Positions 19,254-28,920 of a stretch of DNA of 64,000 bases are shown here, piece after piece. The stretch comes from Arenibacter latericius DSM 15913 (GTDB lineage Bacteria; Bacteroidota; Bacteroidia; Flavobacteriales; Flavobacteriaceae): contig NZ_AUKX01000001.1 in assembly GCF_000424985.1 (NCBI RefSeq), positions 62,001-126,000 of the forward strand, written 5' to 3'. Under the pieces are notes generated by a model. It worked only from the letters and a program-made list of their open reading frames with translations, ran no database searches and was not told where the DNA came from. Every line of letters starts with the position of its first letter. Position 1 is the stretch's first letter. Made by a program: the position numbers and the translations under genes.

Positions 19254-20588
19254 CTATAATTTTTTAATTGCTGCCTTAAATTGATTTCCTCTATCCTCGT
19301 AATTTTCAAAAAGATCGAAACTAGCACAAGCTGGTGATAATAAAACTGTATCTCCACGCTCAGCAACCTTATAAGCCATTTTCACAGCCTCTTCCATATT
19401 TTCGGTCTCCACCATTAAATCTACCACATTGCCAAAGGCATCTTTTATCTTAGAATTATCTTTCCCTAAGCATATGATAGCCTTCACTTTTTCGCGAACC
19501 AAAGACATCAATTGCTTATAATCATTTCCTTTATCTACCCCCCCTACTATCCATACCGTAGGAGACTTCATACTATCCAAAGCGTAGTAAGTTGCGTTAA
19601 CATTAGTTGCCTTAGAATCATTAATATATTGCACATAATGAATCTTTAGTACCTTCTCCAATCGGTGCTCTACCCCCTGAAAAGTTTCTATACTCCGACG
19701 AATAGACTCTTTCCTAATACCAATTAAGGTAGCTGCCGAGGTAGCTGCCATGGTATTCTTTACATTGTGCCTACCTTCCAAGGCTAAAGTTTCTGTGCTC
19801 ATTTCTATAGTGTTATTTTCTTTTTTCATAATTATCTTATTGTTCTCGATATATACCCCTTCCTCCAGTTTTTTCTCAAGAGAAAAAGGCACCAATTTAG
19901 ATCGAACCGGGTTTCTCTTCAACCACTCTATAATCACCTCGTCGTCTGCATCGTATATTAAATAATCCTCCTCTGTTTGATTCTGGGCTATTCTAAATTT
20001 AGACGCTATATATTTTTCAAATTTATATTCATACCTATCTAAATGATCAGGTGTTATATTAGTAATGATAGCGATATGCGGTTTAAATTGAATAATATCA
20101 TCCAATTGAAAACTACTTATCTCTAGCACATAGTGATCAAAACTATTTTCAGCCACCATTTTAGCATAGCTATCGCCAACATTTCCTGCCATTCCAACTT
20201 GCAGGCCAGATTCCTTTAGAATATGATGGGCTAACATAGTTGTAGTGGTTTTTCCATTACTCCCTGTAATTCCAATAATTGTAGCATTGGAATACCTAGA
20301 GGCAAATTCTATTTCCGAAACCACAGCTATTCTAGCATTCCTTATAGCAACCACCATTGGAACGGTATCTGGGATACCAGGACTTTTCATCACTAAGTCT
20401 GCATTCAGAATCTTAGATTCTGTATGCTGCTTCTCCTCCCAATCGATCTCAAAATGATTAAGAACATTTTTATATTTTTCTTTGATGCTTCCCTTATCTG
20501 AAACAAAAACATCAAAACCTTTCTTCTTCCCTAACACAGCAGTACCAACACCACTTTCTCCTCCGCCCAATATCACCAACCGCTCCAT
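19254..20588 (-). CDS. murD: UDP-N-acetylmuramoylalanine--D-glutamate ligase MurD
   Basis: The 444-residue ligase adds D-glutamate to UDP-MurNAc-L-Ala. The N-terminal LVILGGGESGVGTAVLG is the UDP-binding domain. GITGSNGKTTTTMLAHHIL near residue 110 is the ATP site, followed by NITPDHLDRY and GRHNVKNTMAA. The C-terminal domain has NDSKATNVNATYYAL and LLSPACASFDLF, the MurD hallmarks. It starts at ATG 20588, 1 nt after the mraY stop, so coupling is likely. Confidence 0.96.
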   Translation of the reverse strand: MERLVILGGGESGVGTAVLGKKKGFDVFVSDKGSIKEKYKNVLNHFEIDWEEKQHTESKILNADLVMKSPGIPDTVPMVVAIRNARIAVVSEIEFASRYSNATIIGITGSNGKTTTTMLAHHILKESGLQVGMAGNVGDSYAKMVAENSFDHYVLEISSFQLDDIIQFKPHIAIITNITPDHLDRYEYKFEKYIASKFRIAQNQTEEDYLIYDADDEVIIEWLKRNPVRSKLVPFSLEKKLEEGVYIENNKIIMKKENNTIEMSTETLALEGRHNVKNTMAATSAATLIGIRKESIRRSIETFQGVEHRLEKVLKIHYVQYINDSKATNVNATYYALDSMKSPTVWIVGGVDKGNDYKQLMSLVREKVKAIICLGKDNSKIKDAFGNVVDLMVETENMEEAVKMAYKVAERGDTVLLSPACASFDLFENYEDRGNQFKAAIKKL

Positions 20589-20589
20589 C

Positions 20590-21810
20590 TTATCTAAGCT
20601 TTAAAGTAACTATGGTTATTACTGCCAAAAGGATACCTACCACCCAAAATCGGGTAACAATTTTACTTTCGTGATATCCCATTTTCTGATAGTGATGATG
20701 AAGCGGAGCCATTAAAAACACTCGCCTCCCTTCTCCAAACTTTTTCTTGGTATATTTAAAATACCCTACCTGCAACATCACCGAAATAGACTCGGCAAAG
20801 AAAATTCCACATAAAACTGGGATAAGTAATTCCTTTCTAATAATAATGGCAATTACGGCTATTACCCCACCAATGGTAAGACTTCCCGTATCCCCCATAA
20901 AAACCGTAGCGGGGTAGGCATTATACCATAAAAACCCCACCAATGCTCCCGCAAAAGCTGCTGTAAATACTACCAGTTCACCCACTCTAGGAATAAACAT
21001 GATATCCAGATAGTTAGAAAATATTATGTTCCCTGAAATCCACGTAAATATCATAAGGGTGACCACTATGATAGCAGAGGACCCTGCTGCTAATCCATCT
21101 ATCCCATCGGTAAGGTTTGCACCATTGGAAACAGCGGTTACTATAATAATGATAATCGGTATAAATATTAGCCAGGCATAATCTTTAGCACCTTCTCCCA
21201 TCCAAGAAATAAAACTGGTATAATCCAGTTCATTATTTTTAAAAAATGGCACTGTTGTTTTTATAGATTTTATTTCATCCCCAAGTTTAGGCACCACCTG
21301 CATGTTTTCTACCACCGCAGTTTGTGCTCTTTCCTTCATAGTAACTTCTGGATGAAAATAGAGGGTAGCTCCTACAATTAACCCTAGAACAACCTGACCT
21401 AAAACCTTAAATCTTCCTTTTAGCCCCTCCTTATCTTTCTTAAAGATTTTAATATAATCGTCTAAAAACCCAATCGCACCCATCCACAACATTGTAACGA
21501 TTAGCAACTGCACATATACATTTCCTAGTTTAGCAAAAAGAAGTACCGGAATTAGGGTAGCTAAAATAATTATAAGCCCTCCCATGGTAGGGGTTCCGGT
21601 CTTTTGCTTCTGCCCCTCTAACCCTAAATCACGAATAGTTTCACCTATCTGCTGCTTCTGAAGAAACACTATTATTTTCTTCCCATAAACCGTTGCGATT
21701 AGCAAAGACAGTAATACCGCCAAAGCAGCGCGAAAGGAGAGGTACTGAAAGAGTCCCGCTCCTATTAGGTCGTGTTCTTTATCTAAATATTCGAACAAAT
21801 AATACAACAT
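20590..21810 (-). CDS. mraY: Phospho-N-acetylmuramoyl-pentapeptide transferase MraY
   Basis: MraY makes lipid I from UDP-MurNAc-pentapeptide and undecaprenyl phosphate in the inner membrane. Catalytic motifs are seen in order: FLDDYIKI near residue 115, [12 protein letters not shown], and VFMGDTGSL. The histidine motif [12 protein letters not shown] is near the end. At 406 residues it is longer than the E. coli protein (360) because of an insert of about 55 residues around position 150-205, as I recall for other Bacteroidota MraY. It starts at ATG 21810, 91 nt downstream of murE. Confidence 0.96.
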   Translation of the reverse strand: MLYYLFEYLDKEHDLIGAGLFQYLSFRAALAVLLSLLIATVYGKKIIVFLQKQQIGETIRDLGLEGQKQKTGTPTMGGLIIILATLIPVLLFAKLGNVYVQLLIVTMLWMGAIGFLDDYIKIFKKDKEGLKGRFKVLGQVVLGLIVGATLYFHPEVTMKERAQTAVVENMQVVPKLGDEIKSIKTTVPFFKNNELDYTSFISWMGEGAKDYAWLIFIPIIIIIVTAVSNGANLTDGIDGLAAGSSAIIVVTLMIFTWISGNIIFSNYLDIMFIPRVGELVVFTAAFAGALVGFLWYNAYPATVFMGDTGSLTIGGVIAVIAIIIRKELLIPVLCGIFFAESISVMLQVGYFKYTKKKFGEGRRVFLMAPLHHHYQKMGYHESKIVTRFWVVGILLAVITIVTLKLR

Positions 21811-21901
21811 TCTTTGGTCTGTGTTTTACTGATTTACGGTTCTATTTCTATCAAGTATTTCTACTACTGTCACTTTATTCAACTCTAATCTTCTACTTGG
21901 A

Positions 21902-23365
21902 TTATTTTCCCATCTCATTTAAAAACTCTCCCACTATCTTAAAATCATCAAAATCTATTCTCACACCGTTGGTTTCCTGATACGTCTCGTGCCCTTTTCC
22001 AGCAATTAGGATTATATCATTGGCCCGCGCTAGTTGGCATGCCGTTTTTATAGCCTGCTTCCTATTCTCTATGGACAGTACTTTCTTAAAATTTTGGGCT
22101 TCCACCCCTGCCTCCATTTCCTCAATAATTTTAGATGGAGATTCTGTTCTAGGGTTATCTGAGGTAAAAATCACCGTATTACTTAAGGTAGTAGCGATAT
22201 TCCCCATAAGAGGCCGTTTGGTTTTATCTCTGTCCCCTCCACAGCCTACAACGGTAAAAACATTCTCGTTACCGGTACGCAGTGTATTGATGGTATCTAG
22301 TACATTTTTAAGTGCATCTGGAGTATGAGCATAGTCAACTATTGCAGTTATTCCATCTTTAGATCTATAATATTGAAATCTCCCCTCTACATTCCCCAAC
22401 TCACTCATCAACCTCAATATCTCCAATTTCTCTAAGCCTAATTGGTCTGCAGTAGCATAGATAGCGAGCAGATTATAAGCATTAAAATCCCCAATCAACT
22501 TAGACCAGAGCTCGTGGTCGCCTATTTTTAATAATTGCCCATCAAATCGGTTTTCCAATATTTGCGCCCTATAATCTGCATAAGATTTAAGAGCATAAGT
22601 AACCTTCTTTGCCTTGGTGTTCTGCAACATTATTAGGCCATTCTTATCATCTATATTGGTAAGCGCGAAAGCCTTTTTTGAAAGGCCATCGAACAATATT
22701 TTTTTGGTATCCCGATATGCAGAAAAAGTAGCGTGATAGTCTAAGTGATCATGAGAGAGATTGGTAAAAATAGCTCCCTGAAACACTAGTCCTTCCGTCC
22801 TTTTTTGATGAAGTCCATGCGAACTCACCTCCATAAAGCAAAATTCTACCCCAGCATCATTCATTAAACTCAAATGCTTATTAATGGTGAGAGAATCTGG
22901 TGTAGTAAGTGAGGTAGCATACTCCTCCTCGTCAACCATAATTCTTATAGTTGAGATAAGTCCCACCTTATATCCCGCTTTTTTAAACAAGCGATATAAC
23001 AAACTACTAATTGTAGTCTTCCCATTGGTCCCTGTAACCCCTACTAACTTTAAATTTTTAGAAGGATTCCCATAATAATTAGCAGCCATAATAGACAGGG
23101 CCTTATTAGCATCATCTACCTCTACATAAGTAACTTCATCTACCATTTCCGCAGGAAGGGTCTCACAAACAATGGATGTTGCTCCAGAAGCAATGGCTTT
23201 TTCAATATACTGATGACCATCTACTAACACTCCTTTTATAGCCACAAACACATTATCTGCATCAACTTTTCTGGAATCGAAAGAGATAGCACTTACCAGC
23301 TGCGAAGTAGATCCACTAACCGCTGATAGGCCAACCCCGTACAATATGTCTTTTAAGGTTTTCAC
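21902..23365 (-). CDS. murE: UDP-MurNAc-tripeptide synthetase MurE (meso-diaminopimelate type)
   Basis: The 487-residue ligase carries VGVTGTNGKTTISSLLYRLF (ATP site) near residue 110. NLSHDHLDYHATF holds the carbamylated-lysine region, and DYAHTPDALKNVL lies in the C-terminal half. TSDNPRTESP contains the DNPR motif that marks enzymes adding meso-diaminopimelate rather than lysine. Peptidoglycan here should therefore be of the DAP type. The start is GTG 23365 in a GTGA overlap with the end of the PBP gene. Confidence 0.96.
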   Translation of the reverse strand: MKTLKDILYGVGLSAVSGSTSQLVSAISFDSRKVDADNVFVAIKGVLVDGHQYIEKAIASGATSIVCETLPAEMVDEVTYVEVDDANKALSIMAANYYGNPSKNLKLVGVTGTNGKTTISSLLYRLFKKAGYKVGLISTIRIMVDEEEYATSLTTPDSLTINKHLSLMNDAGVEFCFMEVSSHGLHQKRTEGLVFQGAIFTNLSHDHLDYHATFSAYRDTKKILFDGLSKKAFALTNIDDKNGLIMLQNTKAKKVTYALKSYADYRAQILENRFDGQLLKIGDHELWSKLIGDFNAYNLLAIYATADQLGLEKLEILRLMSELGNVEGRFQYYRSKDGITAIVDYAHTPDALKNVLDTINTLRTGNENVFTVVGCGGDRDKTKRPLMGNIATTLSNTVIFTSDNPRTESPSKIIEEMEAGVEAQNFKKVLSIENRKQAIKTACQLARANDIILIAGKGHETYQETNGVRIDFDDFKIVGEFLNEMGK

Positions 23366-25368
23366 GATAGCTCTAATATTATTTTATCGACCTTTTTAAG
23401 ATCTGTTCCTTTTGAAACGGATTGTCTTTTTACCTTTCCATTGCCTTTCACCTCTACAGTAATACCCAAATTTTCTAAGAGAGAAATGGCATCCATCCCA
23501 CTCATCCCTTCTACATTAGGTATTTGGCTATATTTTTTACTAGACGCTGCATAAAAGCTCTGATACGATTCGTTTAAATTTTTATCTCCAGCCTCATTTA
23601 AATCCACTTCATCAACCACAGGAGAGCTAGCATATATTTTTTGAGCCACAGATTTAAAAACCGGACCAGATACATCAGCTCCATAATATCCTACACTTTT
23701 ATTAGGCTCATGTATCACTACAATACAGGAGTACTTTGGTTCGTCTGCCGGGAAATAACCAGCAAAAGTCGATATATACCCAAGCTTATCAGGATCCTTA
23801 GAAGAGTAGTTCTTTTGAGTAGTTCCTGTTTTTCCTGCCATGGAGAAATTAGGGGAATACAACTTATGTCCTGTACCGTGCTTTTTCTCTACAACATTCT
23901 TTAGAAGCTTCCTTACCTTATCAACAGTTTCTTTAGAACAGATAGATGGATTTAAAACCTCTTTATCAAATTTTATAATAGTCTTATCCCACTCCCTCAC
24001 CTCTTTTATTAGCCTAGGCTTTACTAGCTCCCCATCATTTGCTATCGCATTATAAAAGGCTAGTGTTTGCAAGGGGGTCAATGAAACCTCATAGCCGTAT
24101 GACATCCATGCCAAAGAAACCCCAGACCAACCCTTATCTCCAGGATAACGAATTACCGGTGTTCCTTCTCCCTTTATAGGCAGTCCCAATTCGCGATGAA
24201 CATTCATATTCATCAAGCGGTTAACAAATTTCTCGGGATTATCTTTATAATTATTATGAATAACCTTTGCAAAAGCGGTATTAGAGGAAATTTCAAATGC
24301 CCTACCCATCGATATCTTTCCATATCCTCCCCATTTAGAATCTCTTACTGTACGGTTATACACACGGAACAACCCATTTTCTGTATCTATAACAGAGCTA
24401 GTATCAATTACTTTATCCTCTAATGCCACCACCATGGACATTAACTTAAAAGTAGATCCTGGCTCATGAGACTCCCCTATTGCATAGTTTAAACGTTCAT
24501 AATATTTCCCATCTGAAGTCCGACCCAAATTGGAAATCGCTTTCACCTCTCCCGTTTTGGTTTCCATCACAATTACACTTCCGTGTTCTGCCTCATATTT
24601 CTCTAACTGCCTCAATAAAGCGTGATGCGCAATATCTTGTATATTAATATCTATGGTAGAAACTACATCATACCCATCCTTAGGCTCCCTAATATTATCC
24701 CACCCGATAGGTTTCCACTGACCTTTAGCAATTTTTTGCTTTAAACGCTTTCCTTCTTCTCCTCTTAAATACTCACCAAAAGCACCTTCCAATCCCACTC
24801 TGGTGTAATATCCTTTCTCATCTACCCTCTCATAACCAACACTACGTTCTGCAATCTTCCCCAATGGGTGCTCACGAACAATTTTTTGTTCTATAATTAA
24901 ACCACCTTTATATGGTCCTTTATTAAATAAAGGAAATTGCTTTATAGCCACATAATCCGAATAATCCAAATTACGAGCTACTAGAGCATACCGATTCTTA
25001 TTTACTTTTGCTTTACGCAGTAACTGCTGATAATAAGAAGATGACTTCCCCAGTAATTTTGCCAAAGAGTCTGATAAAGGCTTAATATTTTCCTCAAAAG
25101 CTTTATTCTTCACCGTTTCCGCATCCCATCTAATAGTATATCTAGAAACCGATGTAGCCAATAAACTACCATCATCAGAATAGAGATTACCTCTTTTTGG
25201 AGCTATAGTAAAAACCTTTTCTGTACGATCCATCCCAAGCTTCCTGTACTTATCTCCATCTACCATCTGGATACTTACCAGTTTCACCAATACAGCAATA
25301 GCGAACAGAAAGAGACATCCCGCCACTACGTATAACCTGACTAATATGTTCTTTTCAGTTATCGCCAC
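23362..25368 (-). CDS. ftsI: Penicillin-binding protein, FtsI/PBP3 type with PASTA domain
   Basis: This 668-residue class B transpeptidase cross-links septal peptidoglycan. One membrane helix (about 12-30) is followed by the dimerisation domain (RGNLYSDDGSLLATS). The transpeptidase active site has EPGSTFKLMS (serine near 305), SSNTA, and AGKTGTTQ near 515. The last 60 residues (IPNVEGMSGMDAISLLENLG) are a single PASTA domain, which E. coli FtsI lacks. It starts at GTG 25368, sharing one base with the ftsL stop, and overlaps murE by 4 nt. Confidence 0.95.
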   Translation of the reverse strand: MAITEKNILVRLYVVAGCLFLFAIAVLVKLVSIQMVDGDKYRKLGMDRTEKVFTIAPKRGNLYSDDGSLLATSVSRYTIRWDAETVKNKAFEENIKPLSDSLAKLLGKSSSYYQQLLRKAKVNKNRYALVARNLDYSDYVAIKQFPLFNKGPYKGGLIIEQKIVREHPLGKIAERSVGYERVDEKGYYTRVGLEGAFGEYLRGEEGKRLKQKIAKGQWKPIGWDNIREPKDGYDVVSTIDINIQDIAHHALLRQLEKYEAEHGSVIVMETKTGEVKAISNLGRTSDGKYYERLNYAIGESHEPGSTFKLMSMVVALEDKVIDTSSVIDTENGLFRVYNRTVRDSKWGGYGKISMGRAFEISSNTAFAKVIHNNYKDNPEKFVNRLMNMNVHRELGLPIKGEGTPVIRYPGDKGWSGVSLAWMSYGYEVSLTPLQTLAFYNAIANDGELVKPRLIKEVREWDKTIIKFDKEVLNPSICSKETVDKVRKLLKNVVEKKHGTGHKLYSPNFSMAGKTGTTQKNYSSKDPDKLGYISTFAGYFPADEPKYSCIVVIHEPNKSVGYYGADVSGPVFKSVAQKIYASSPVVDEVDLNEAGDKNLNESYQSFYAASSKKYSQIPNVEGMSGMDAISLLENLGITVEVKGNGKVKRQSVSKGTDLKKVDKIILELS

Positions 25369-25691
25369 TATTTATGCTTTACGGTTTTAACTTTTATTTT
25401 TTTAGGAGGAGTTTCGGAGGGCAACAAGCCTTTATCTTCAACAGCTCTTAAAATAGTAGACTCCAACTTTAATTTTTGCATATCGGAACGAACATCTACA
25501 AACTCACTACGCAATTCTTTTACCTCTTCGTTTAAGGCCGCAATCCTATGAACTTTACTATCTGCATTATGAGAACTAGTAATCATAACGGTAGCCAGAA
25601 AAGAAATAAATATGATAAACATCCAGTTCTTAGGAGCTCCACCGCTCACTAAAAACTTTCCTCTCAACAAATCTAATATCCCTTTTTTCAC
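25368..25691 (-). CDS. ftsL: FtsL-like cell division protein
   Basis: This 107-residue protein has one membrane helix (NWMFIIFISFLATVMIT). A short periplasmic coiled coil follows (HRIAALNEEVKELRSEFVDVRSDMQKLKLES), the FtsL layout. Sequence similarity in this family is low, so the call rests on layout and on its place between rsmH and ftsI. FtsL joins FtsQ and FtsB in the divisome. The start is GTG 25691, 80 nt after rsmH, and the stop codon shares a base with the ftsI start. Confidence 0.85.
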   Translation of the reverse strand: MKKGILDLLRGKFLVSGGAPKNWMFIIFISFLATVMITSSHNADSKVHRIAALNEEVKELRSEFVDVRSDMQKLKLESTILRAVEDKGLLPSETPPKKIKVKTVKHK

Positions 25692-25771
25692 AGTTTTTAT
25701 ACCTTATATATTATACCTCTCAACTCCTCTCTAAAAAACTCCTTCAATTGCACCGTTACCTTATTGGTAAT

Positions 25772-26674
25772 TTAAATACGCTCTGCTATCCTCAGCTTAG
25801 CACTTCTAGCCCTATTATTCTCCTTTATCTCCCCTTTAGAAGGAACAATTAAACCACCCACCTTTTTAAACGGGACATCTATATTCCCATAAAAATCCTT
25901 TTCCGGTTCTCCCTCAAACTTACCTGCTCTTATAAATCGCTTTACCAACCTATCTTCCAAGGAGTGATAACTAATAACACTTAGCCTACCTCCCACATCC
26001 ATTATTTGCGGCACTTGTTCCAAGAATTCTTTTATCACTTGAATTTCTTGGTTTACTTCTATCCTAATAGCCTGATATATCTGCGCCAAGATCTTATGCT
26101 CTCTATGTTTAGGCAAGTAACTAGCTAACACCTCTTTTAACTGAACCGTTGTTTTAATAGGCTCTGTCTCCCTAAATGCCAAAATTGTCTTTGCCATAGC
26201 ATTGGCATTTCTTAAATCTCCATACTCAAACAACACTTTTCTTAATTCGTCATAATCGTAGGCATTTACCACATCATAAGCAGAAAGTGCATTAGACTTA
26301 CTCATCCTCATATCTAAGTCTGCATCAAAACGAGTAGAGAATCCTCTTTCAGCCTTATCAAACTGATGAGAAGAAACACCAAAATCTGCCAACACCCCAT
26401 CTATTTTAGTTACACCATAAAATTTCAAGAACTGCCTTATGTATCTAAAATTCTGATTTATCAATAAAAATCTATCATCAGCAATAGTATTCTCCAAAGC
26501 ATCTTCATCCTGATCAAAAGCCAATAACCTACCTTTTTCACCTAATCGCTTTAAAATCTCCCTAGAATGCCCCCCACCTCCAAAGGTCACATCCACATAA
26601 ACACCATCTGGCTTTATAGCCAAACCGTCTACGGACTCTTTTAACAAAACTGCATTATGATAGCTCATAGTCAT
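25772..26674 (-). CDS. rsmH: 16S rRNA (cytosine1402-N4)-methyltransferase RsmH
   Basis: The 300-residue enzyme methylates C1402 of 16S rRNA with S-adenosylmethionine. It has YHNAVLLKESVDGL at the start and YVDVTFGGGGHSREIL as the SAM site near residue 30. VLADFGVSSHQFD and the C-terminal SVISYHSLEDRLVKRF and NNRARSAKLRIAER complete the family pattern. ATG 26674 overlaps the end of mraZ by 20 nt; the ATG two codons later (26668) is also possible. Confidence 0.96.
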   Translation of the reverse strand: MTMSYHNAVLLKESVDGLAIKPDGVYVDVTFGGGGHSREILKRLGEKGRLLAFDQDEDALENTIADDRFLLINQNFRYIRQFLKFYGVTKIDGVLADFGVSSHQFDKAERGFSTRFDADLDMRMSKSNALSAYDVVNAYDYDELRKVLFEYGDLRNANAMAKTILAFRETEPIKTTVQLKEVLASYLPKHREHKILAQIYQAIRIEVNQEIQVIKEFLEQVPQIMDVGGRLSVISYHSLEDRLVKRFIRAGKFEGEPEKDFYGNIDVPFKKVGGLIVPSKGEIKENNRARSAKLRIAERI

Positions 26675-27119
26675 CTTCTCCCATTACTTCTTCTGCCAAA
26701 CTTGCAAAATCCTCGGCCGTGTCATCCAACACTTTTTCATAACCGTCCTTATCCCAGATCTCAATTATATTAATTGCAGAACTCAATACCACTTCCTTGT
26801 TTATCCCCGCTATTTCAACCAAATTTTTAGGTATTAACAGCCTTCCCGCAGAATCAATTTCCACTACCTTTACCCCAGCTGAAAATCTTCGAATAAAATC
26901 ATTGTTCTTTTTCTTGAACCGGTTCATTTTATTCATCTTTTGCATCAATAAATTCCACTCTGCCATAGGATATAATTCCAAACAAGGCTGAAAAACTGAT
27001 CGCTTAAGTACAAATCCGTCGTTAAGCAACGGCGACATTTGGTTTTTTAGCGCCACCGGAAGCTTCACCCTACCTTTGGTATCTGCCTTACAATCATATG
27101 TTCCGATGAAATTTATCAC
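26655..27119 (-). CDS. mraZ: Transcriptional regulator MraZ
   Basis: The 154-residue protein has two SpoVT/AbrB-like halves: FIGTYDCKADTKGRVKLP (DxKGR motif) near the start, and VEIDSAGRLLIPKNLVEIAGI (DxxGR) near residue 90. It is a ring-shaped DNA-binding protein that controls the dcw cluster, including its own gene. The start is GTG 27119. Three direct GTGGTA repeats at 10-bp spacing lie over its promoter, which suggests autoregulation. It heads the 13-gene cell wall and division cluster. Confidence 0.95.
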   Translation of the reverse strand: MINFIGTYDCKADTKGRVKLPVALKNQMSPLLNDGFVLKRSVFQPCLELYPMAEWNLLMQKMNKMNRFKKKNNDFIRRFSAGVKVVEIDSAGRLLIPKNLVEIAGINKEVVLSSAINIIEIWDKDGYEKVLDDTAEDFASLAEEVMGEDDYELS

Positions 27120-27147
27120 GTAGAAGACGGGTTATATTTTAATAACT

Positions 27148-27155
27148 CAAATATA
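27148..27155 (-). promoter_or_regulatory. mraZ promoter, -7 element
   Basis: TATATTTG on the minus strand matches TAnnTTTG. The predicted start of transcription is near 27144, 25 nt before the GTG of mraZ. There is no good -33 motif; that place is taken by the MraZ boxes. Confidence 0.7.
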
Positions 27156-27165
27156 TAGAAATTAT

Positions 27166-27191
27166 TACCACTTTTTACCACAAAATACCAC
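27166..27191 (-). promoter_or_regulatory. MraZ operator: three direct GTGGTA repeats, 10-bp period
   Basis: On the minus strand GTGGTA occurs at 27191-27186, 27181-27176 and 27171-27166, with 4-nt spacers TTTT and AAAA. Known MraZ operators are several short G-rich direct repeats about 10 bp apart. The boxes start 11 bp upstream of the -7 element and so cover the -33 region, a placement that fits repression. Confidence 0.85.
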
Positions 27192-27346
27192 TTTGTTGAT
27201 AAAATCTGACATACAAGTCCACTTGAAAGGAAAATGAGGCCGAATTCCCCAATTAGAAATGGCTCAAAAACTAAAAAAAAGCAAGAAAAAAATAAAAGTT
27301 TGGCTTTTATGAAATTTTGGTCACCTTTGCGTAATGATGAATTGCA

Positions 27347-27354
27347 TATATTTG
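27347..27354 (+). promoter_or_regulatory. Promoter -7 element for the alpha/beta hydrolase gene
   Basis: TATATTTG matches TAnnTTTG, with TTTG 17 nt upstream (27326-27329). The predicted start is near 27358, 24 nt before the ATG. Confidence 0.65.
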
Positions 27355-27381
27355 TCATCATAAGATTACAAGCATTCGTGC

Positions 27382-28146
27382 ATGGAAAAAAAAATTAATA
27401 AAGAGGGAAAGTACCGTTACATAGAAATAGGCGAAGGAACGCCAATCATAATTCTTCATGGACTCATGGGCGGTTTAAGTAATTTCAACGGCGTAATGGA
27501 CCACTTCCCCGCCAAGGGTTATAAGGTTATTGTACCCGAACTTCCCATCTATGATATGCCCTTACTTAAAACCAATGTAAAGAACTTTGCTAAGTTTTTA
27601 GATGGATTTATCAACTATAAAGGCTTAAGCAATGTTATCCTTTTAGGAAATTCATTAGGTGGACATATAGGACTTTTATACACCAAACTATTCCCCAAAA
27701 CGGTAAAAGGATTGATCATTACTGGCAGCTCTGGACTTTACGAAAGTGCCATGGGTGATGGATATCCTAAAAGAGGGGACTACGAATTTATCAAGAAAAA
27801 GGCTGAGGATGTATTTTATGATCCTGCTGTAGCTACAAAAGAGATCGTAGATGAAGTTTACGCTACGGTAAACGACAGAATGAAATTGGTGAAAACCCTG
27901 GCAATTGCCAAAAGTGCAATACGCCACAACATGTCCAAAGACCTTCCGCATATGCATACTCCAACTTGTATAATCTGGGGGAAGGATGACAAAGTTACTC
28001 CGCCAAATGTTGCAGAAGAATTTAACACACTACTCCCTGATTCTGATTTGAACTGGATAAGCGAATGCGGACATGCACCAATGATGGAGCATCCTGACGA
28101 GTTTAATCGTATTTTGGAAACATGGTTGACAAAACGGAATTTTTAA
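27382..28146 (+). CDS. Alpha/beta-fold hydrolase
   Basis: The 254-residue cytoplasmic protein has the oxyanion-hole segment IIILHGLMGG near residue 23. The nucleophile elbow is LGNSLGGH near 93, the acid is in WGKDDKVTPP, and the catalytic histidine is in SECGHAPMMEHP. The set is complete, so it should be an active esterase or related hydrolase. The substrate is unknown. It is divergent from mraZ and lies just upstream of engB, with a 77-nt gap. I recall this neighbourhood in other Flavobacteriia. Confidence 0.88.
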   Translation: MEKKINKEGKYRYIEIGEGTPIIILHGLMGGLSNFNGVMDHFPAKGYKVIVPELPIYDMPLLKTNVKNFAKFLDGFINYKGLSNVILLGNSLGGHIGLLYTKLFPKTVKGLIITGSSGLYESAMGDGYPKRGDYEFIKKKAEDVFYDPAVATKEIVDEVYATVNDRMKLVKTLAIAKSAIRHNMSKDLPHMHTPTCIIWGKDDKVTPPNVAEEFNTLLPDSDLNWISECGHAPMMEHPDEFNRILETWLTKRNF

Positions 28147-28223
28147 TTCCTACAATTCTTCAATTTTAACCATTCAGGCCTAATTTGTTATTGGAAGAAA
28201 GCTTGAATTAAAACATACACACC

Positions 28224-28838
28224 ATGAAAATAAAGTCGGCCGACTTTGTTATGAGCAATTCCAACGTAACAAACTGTCCAAAGGACCGTCTACCGGAATA
28301 TGCCTTTATAGGCCGCTCCAATGTAGGCAAATCGTCCTTAATCAATATGTTAACACAAAGAAAGGGACTCGCCAAAACATCAGGGAGGCCTGGAAAGACC
28401 CAATTAATTAATCATTTTAAAATTAATGAAAATTGGTTTTTGGTAGATTTACCTGGGTATGGATATGCACGTGTTTCCAAAAAAGATAAAAAGACCTTTC
28501 AAAAGTATATTACCGATTATTTTTTGGAGAGGATTCAGTTGGTATGTGCCTTTGTTTTGATTGATATTAGGCACGAACCTCAGAAAGTGGACCTAGAATT
28601 TATGGAGTGGATGGGAGAAAATCAGATTCCTTTTTGCATAGTATTTACTAAGGCGGATAAATTACGACCAAAAGCGATTGAAAACCACGTAAACGATTAC
28701 CTCAATAAACTATTAGAAGGCATTTGGGAGCAGGCTCCTTTACATTTTATCACCTCATCTAGCAGTGGAATGGGCCAAGAAGAACTGCTTGATTATATAG
28801 ACGGACTTAATGAAAGTTTTTTCAAGGAAACACTCTAG
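28224..28838 (+). CDS. engB: Ribosome biogenesis GTP-binding protein EngB/YsxC
   Basis: This 204-residue GTPase of the TrmE-Era-EngA-EngB group acts in 50S ribosome assembly. It shows G1 FIGRSNVGKSSLIN near residue 29, G2 in KTSGRPGKTQLIN, G3 VDLPGYGYA near 75, G4 FTKADKL near 144, and G5-like ITSSSSGMG. The length is normal. It starts at ATG 28224. Its closeness to the hydrolase gene suggests a shared transcript. Confidence 0.96.
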   Translation: MKIKSADFVMSNSNVTNCPKDRLPEYAFIGRSNVGKSSLINMLTQRKGLAKTSGRPGKTQLINHFKINENWFLVDLPGYGYARVSKKDKKTFQKYITDYFLERIQLVCAFVLIDIRHEPQKVDLEFMEWMGENQIPFCIVFTKADKLRPKAIENHVNDYLNKLLEGIWEQAPLHFITSSSSGMGQEELLDYIDGLNESFFKETL

Positions 28839-28920
28839 TCTACTAATAGAAGTTACAATTTCATAAAACTTCGTAGAAAATACAGAAGGATAAACACACT
28901 AGTTTTAATCAATAATACAT

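Noticed and set aside
27116-27361. 81-codon minus-strand frame upstream of mraZ
   Set aside because: It covers the mraZ promoter and MraZ boxes and shows no protein motif.
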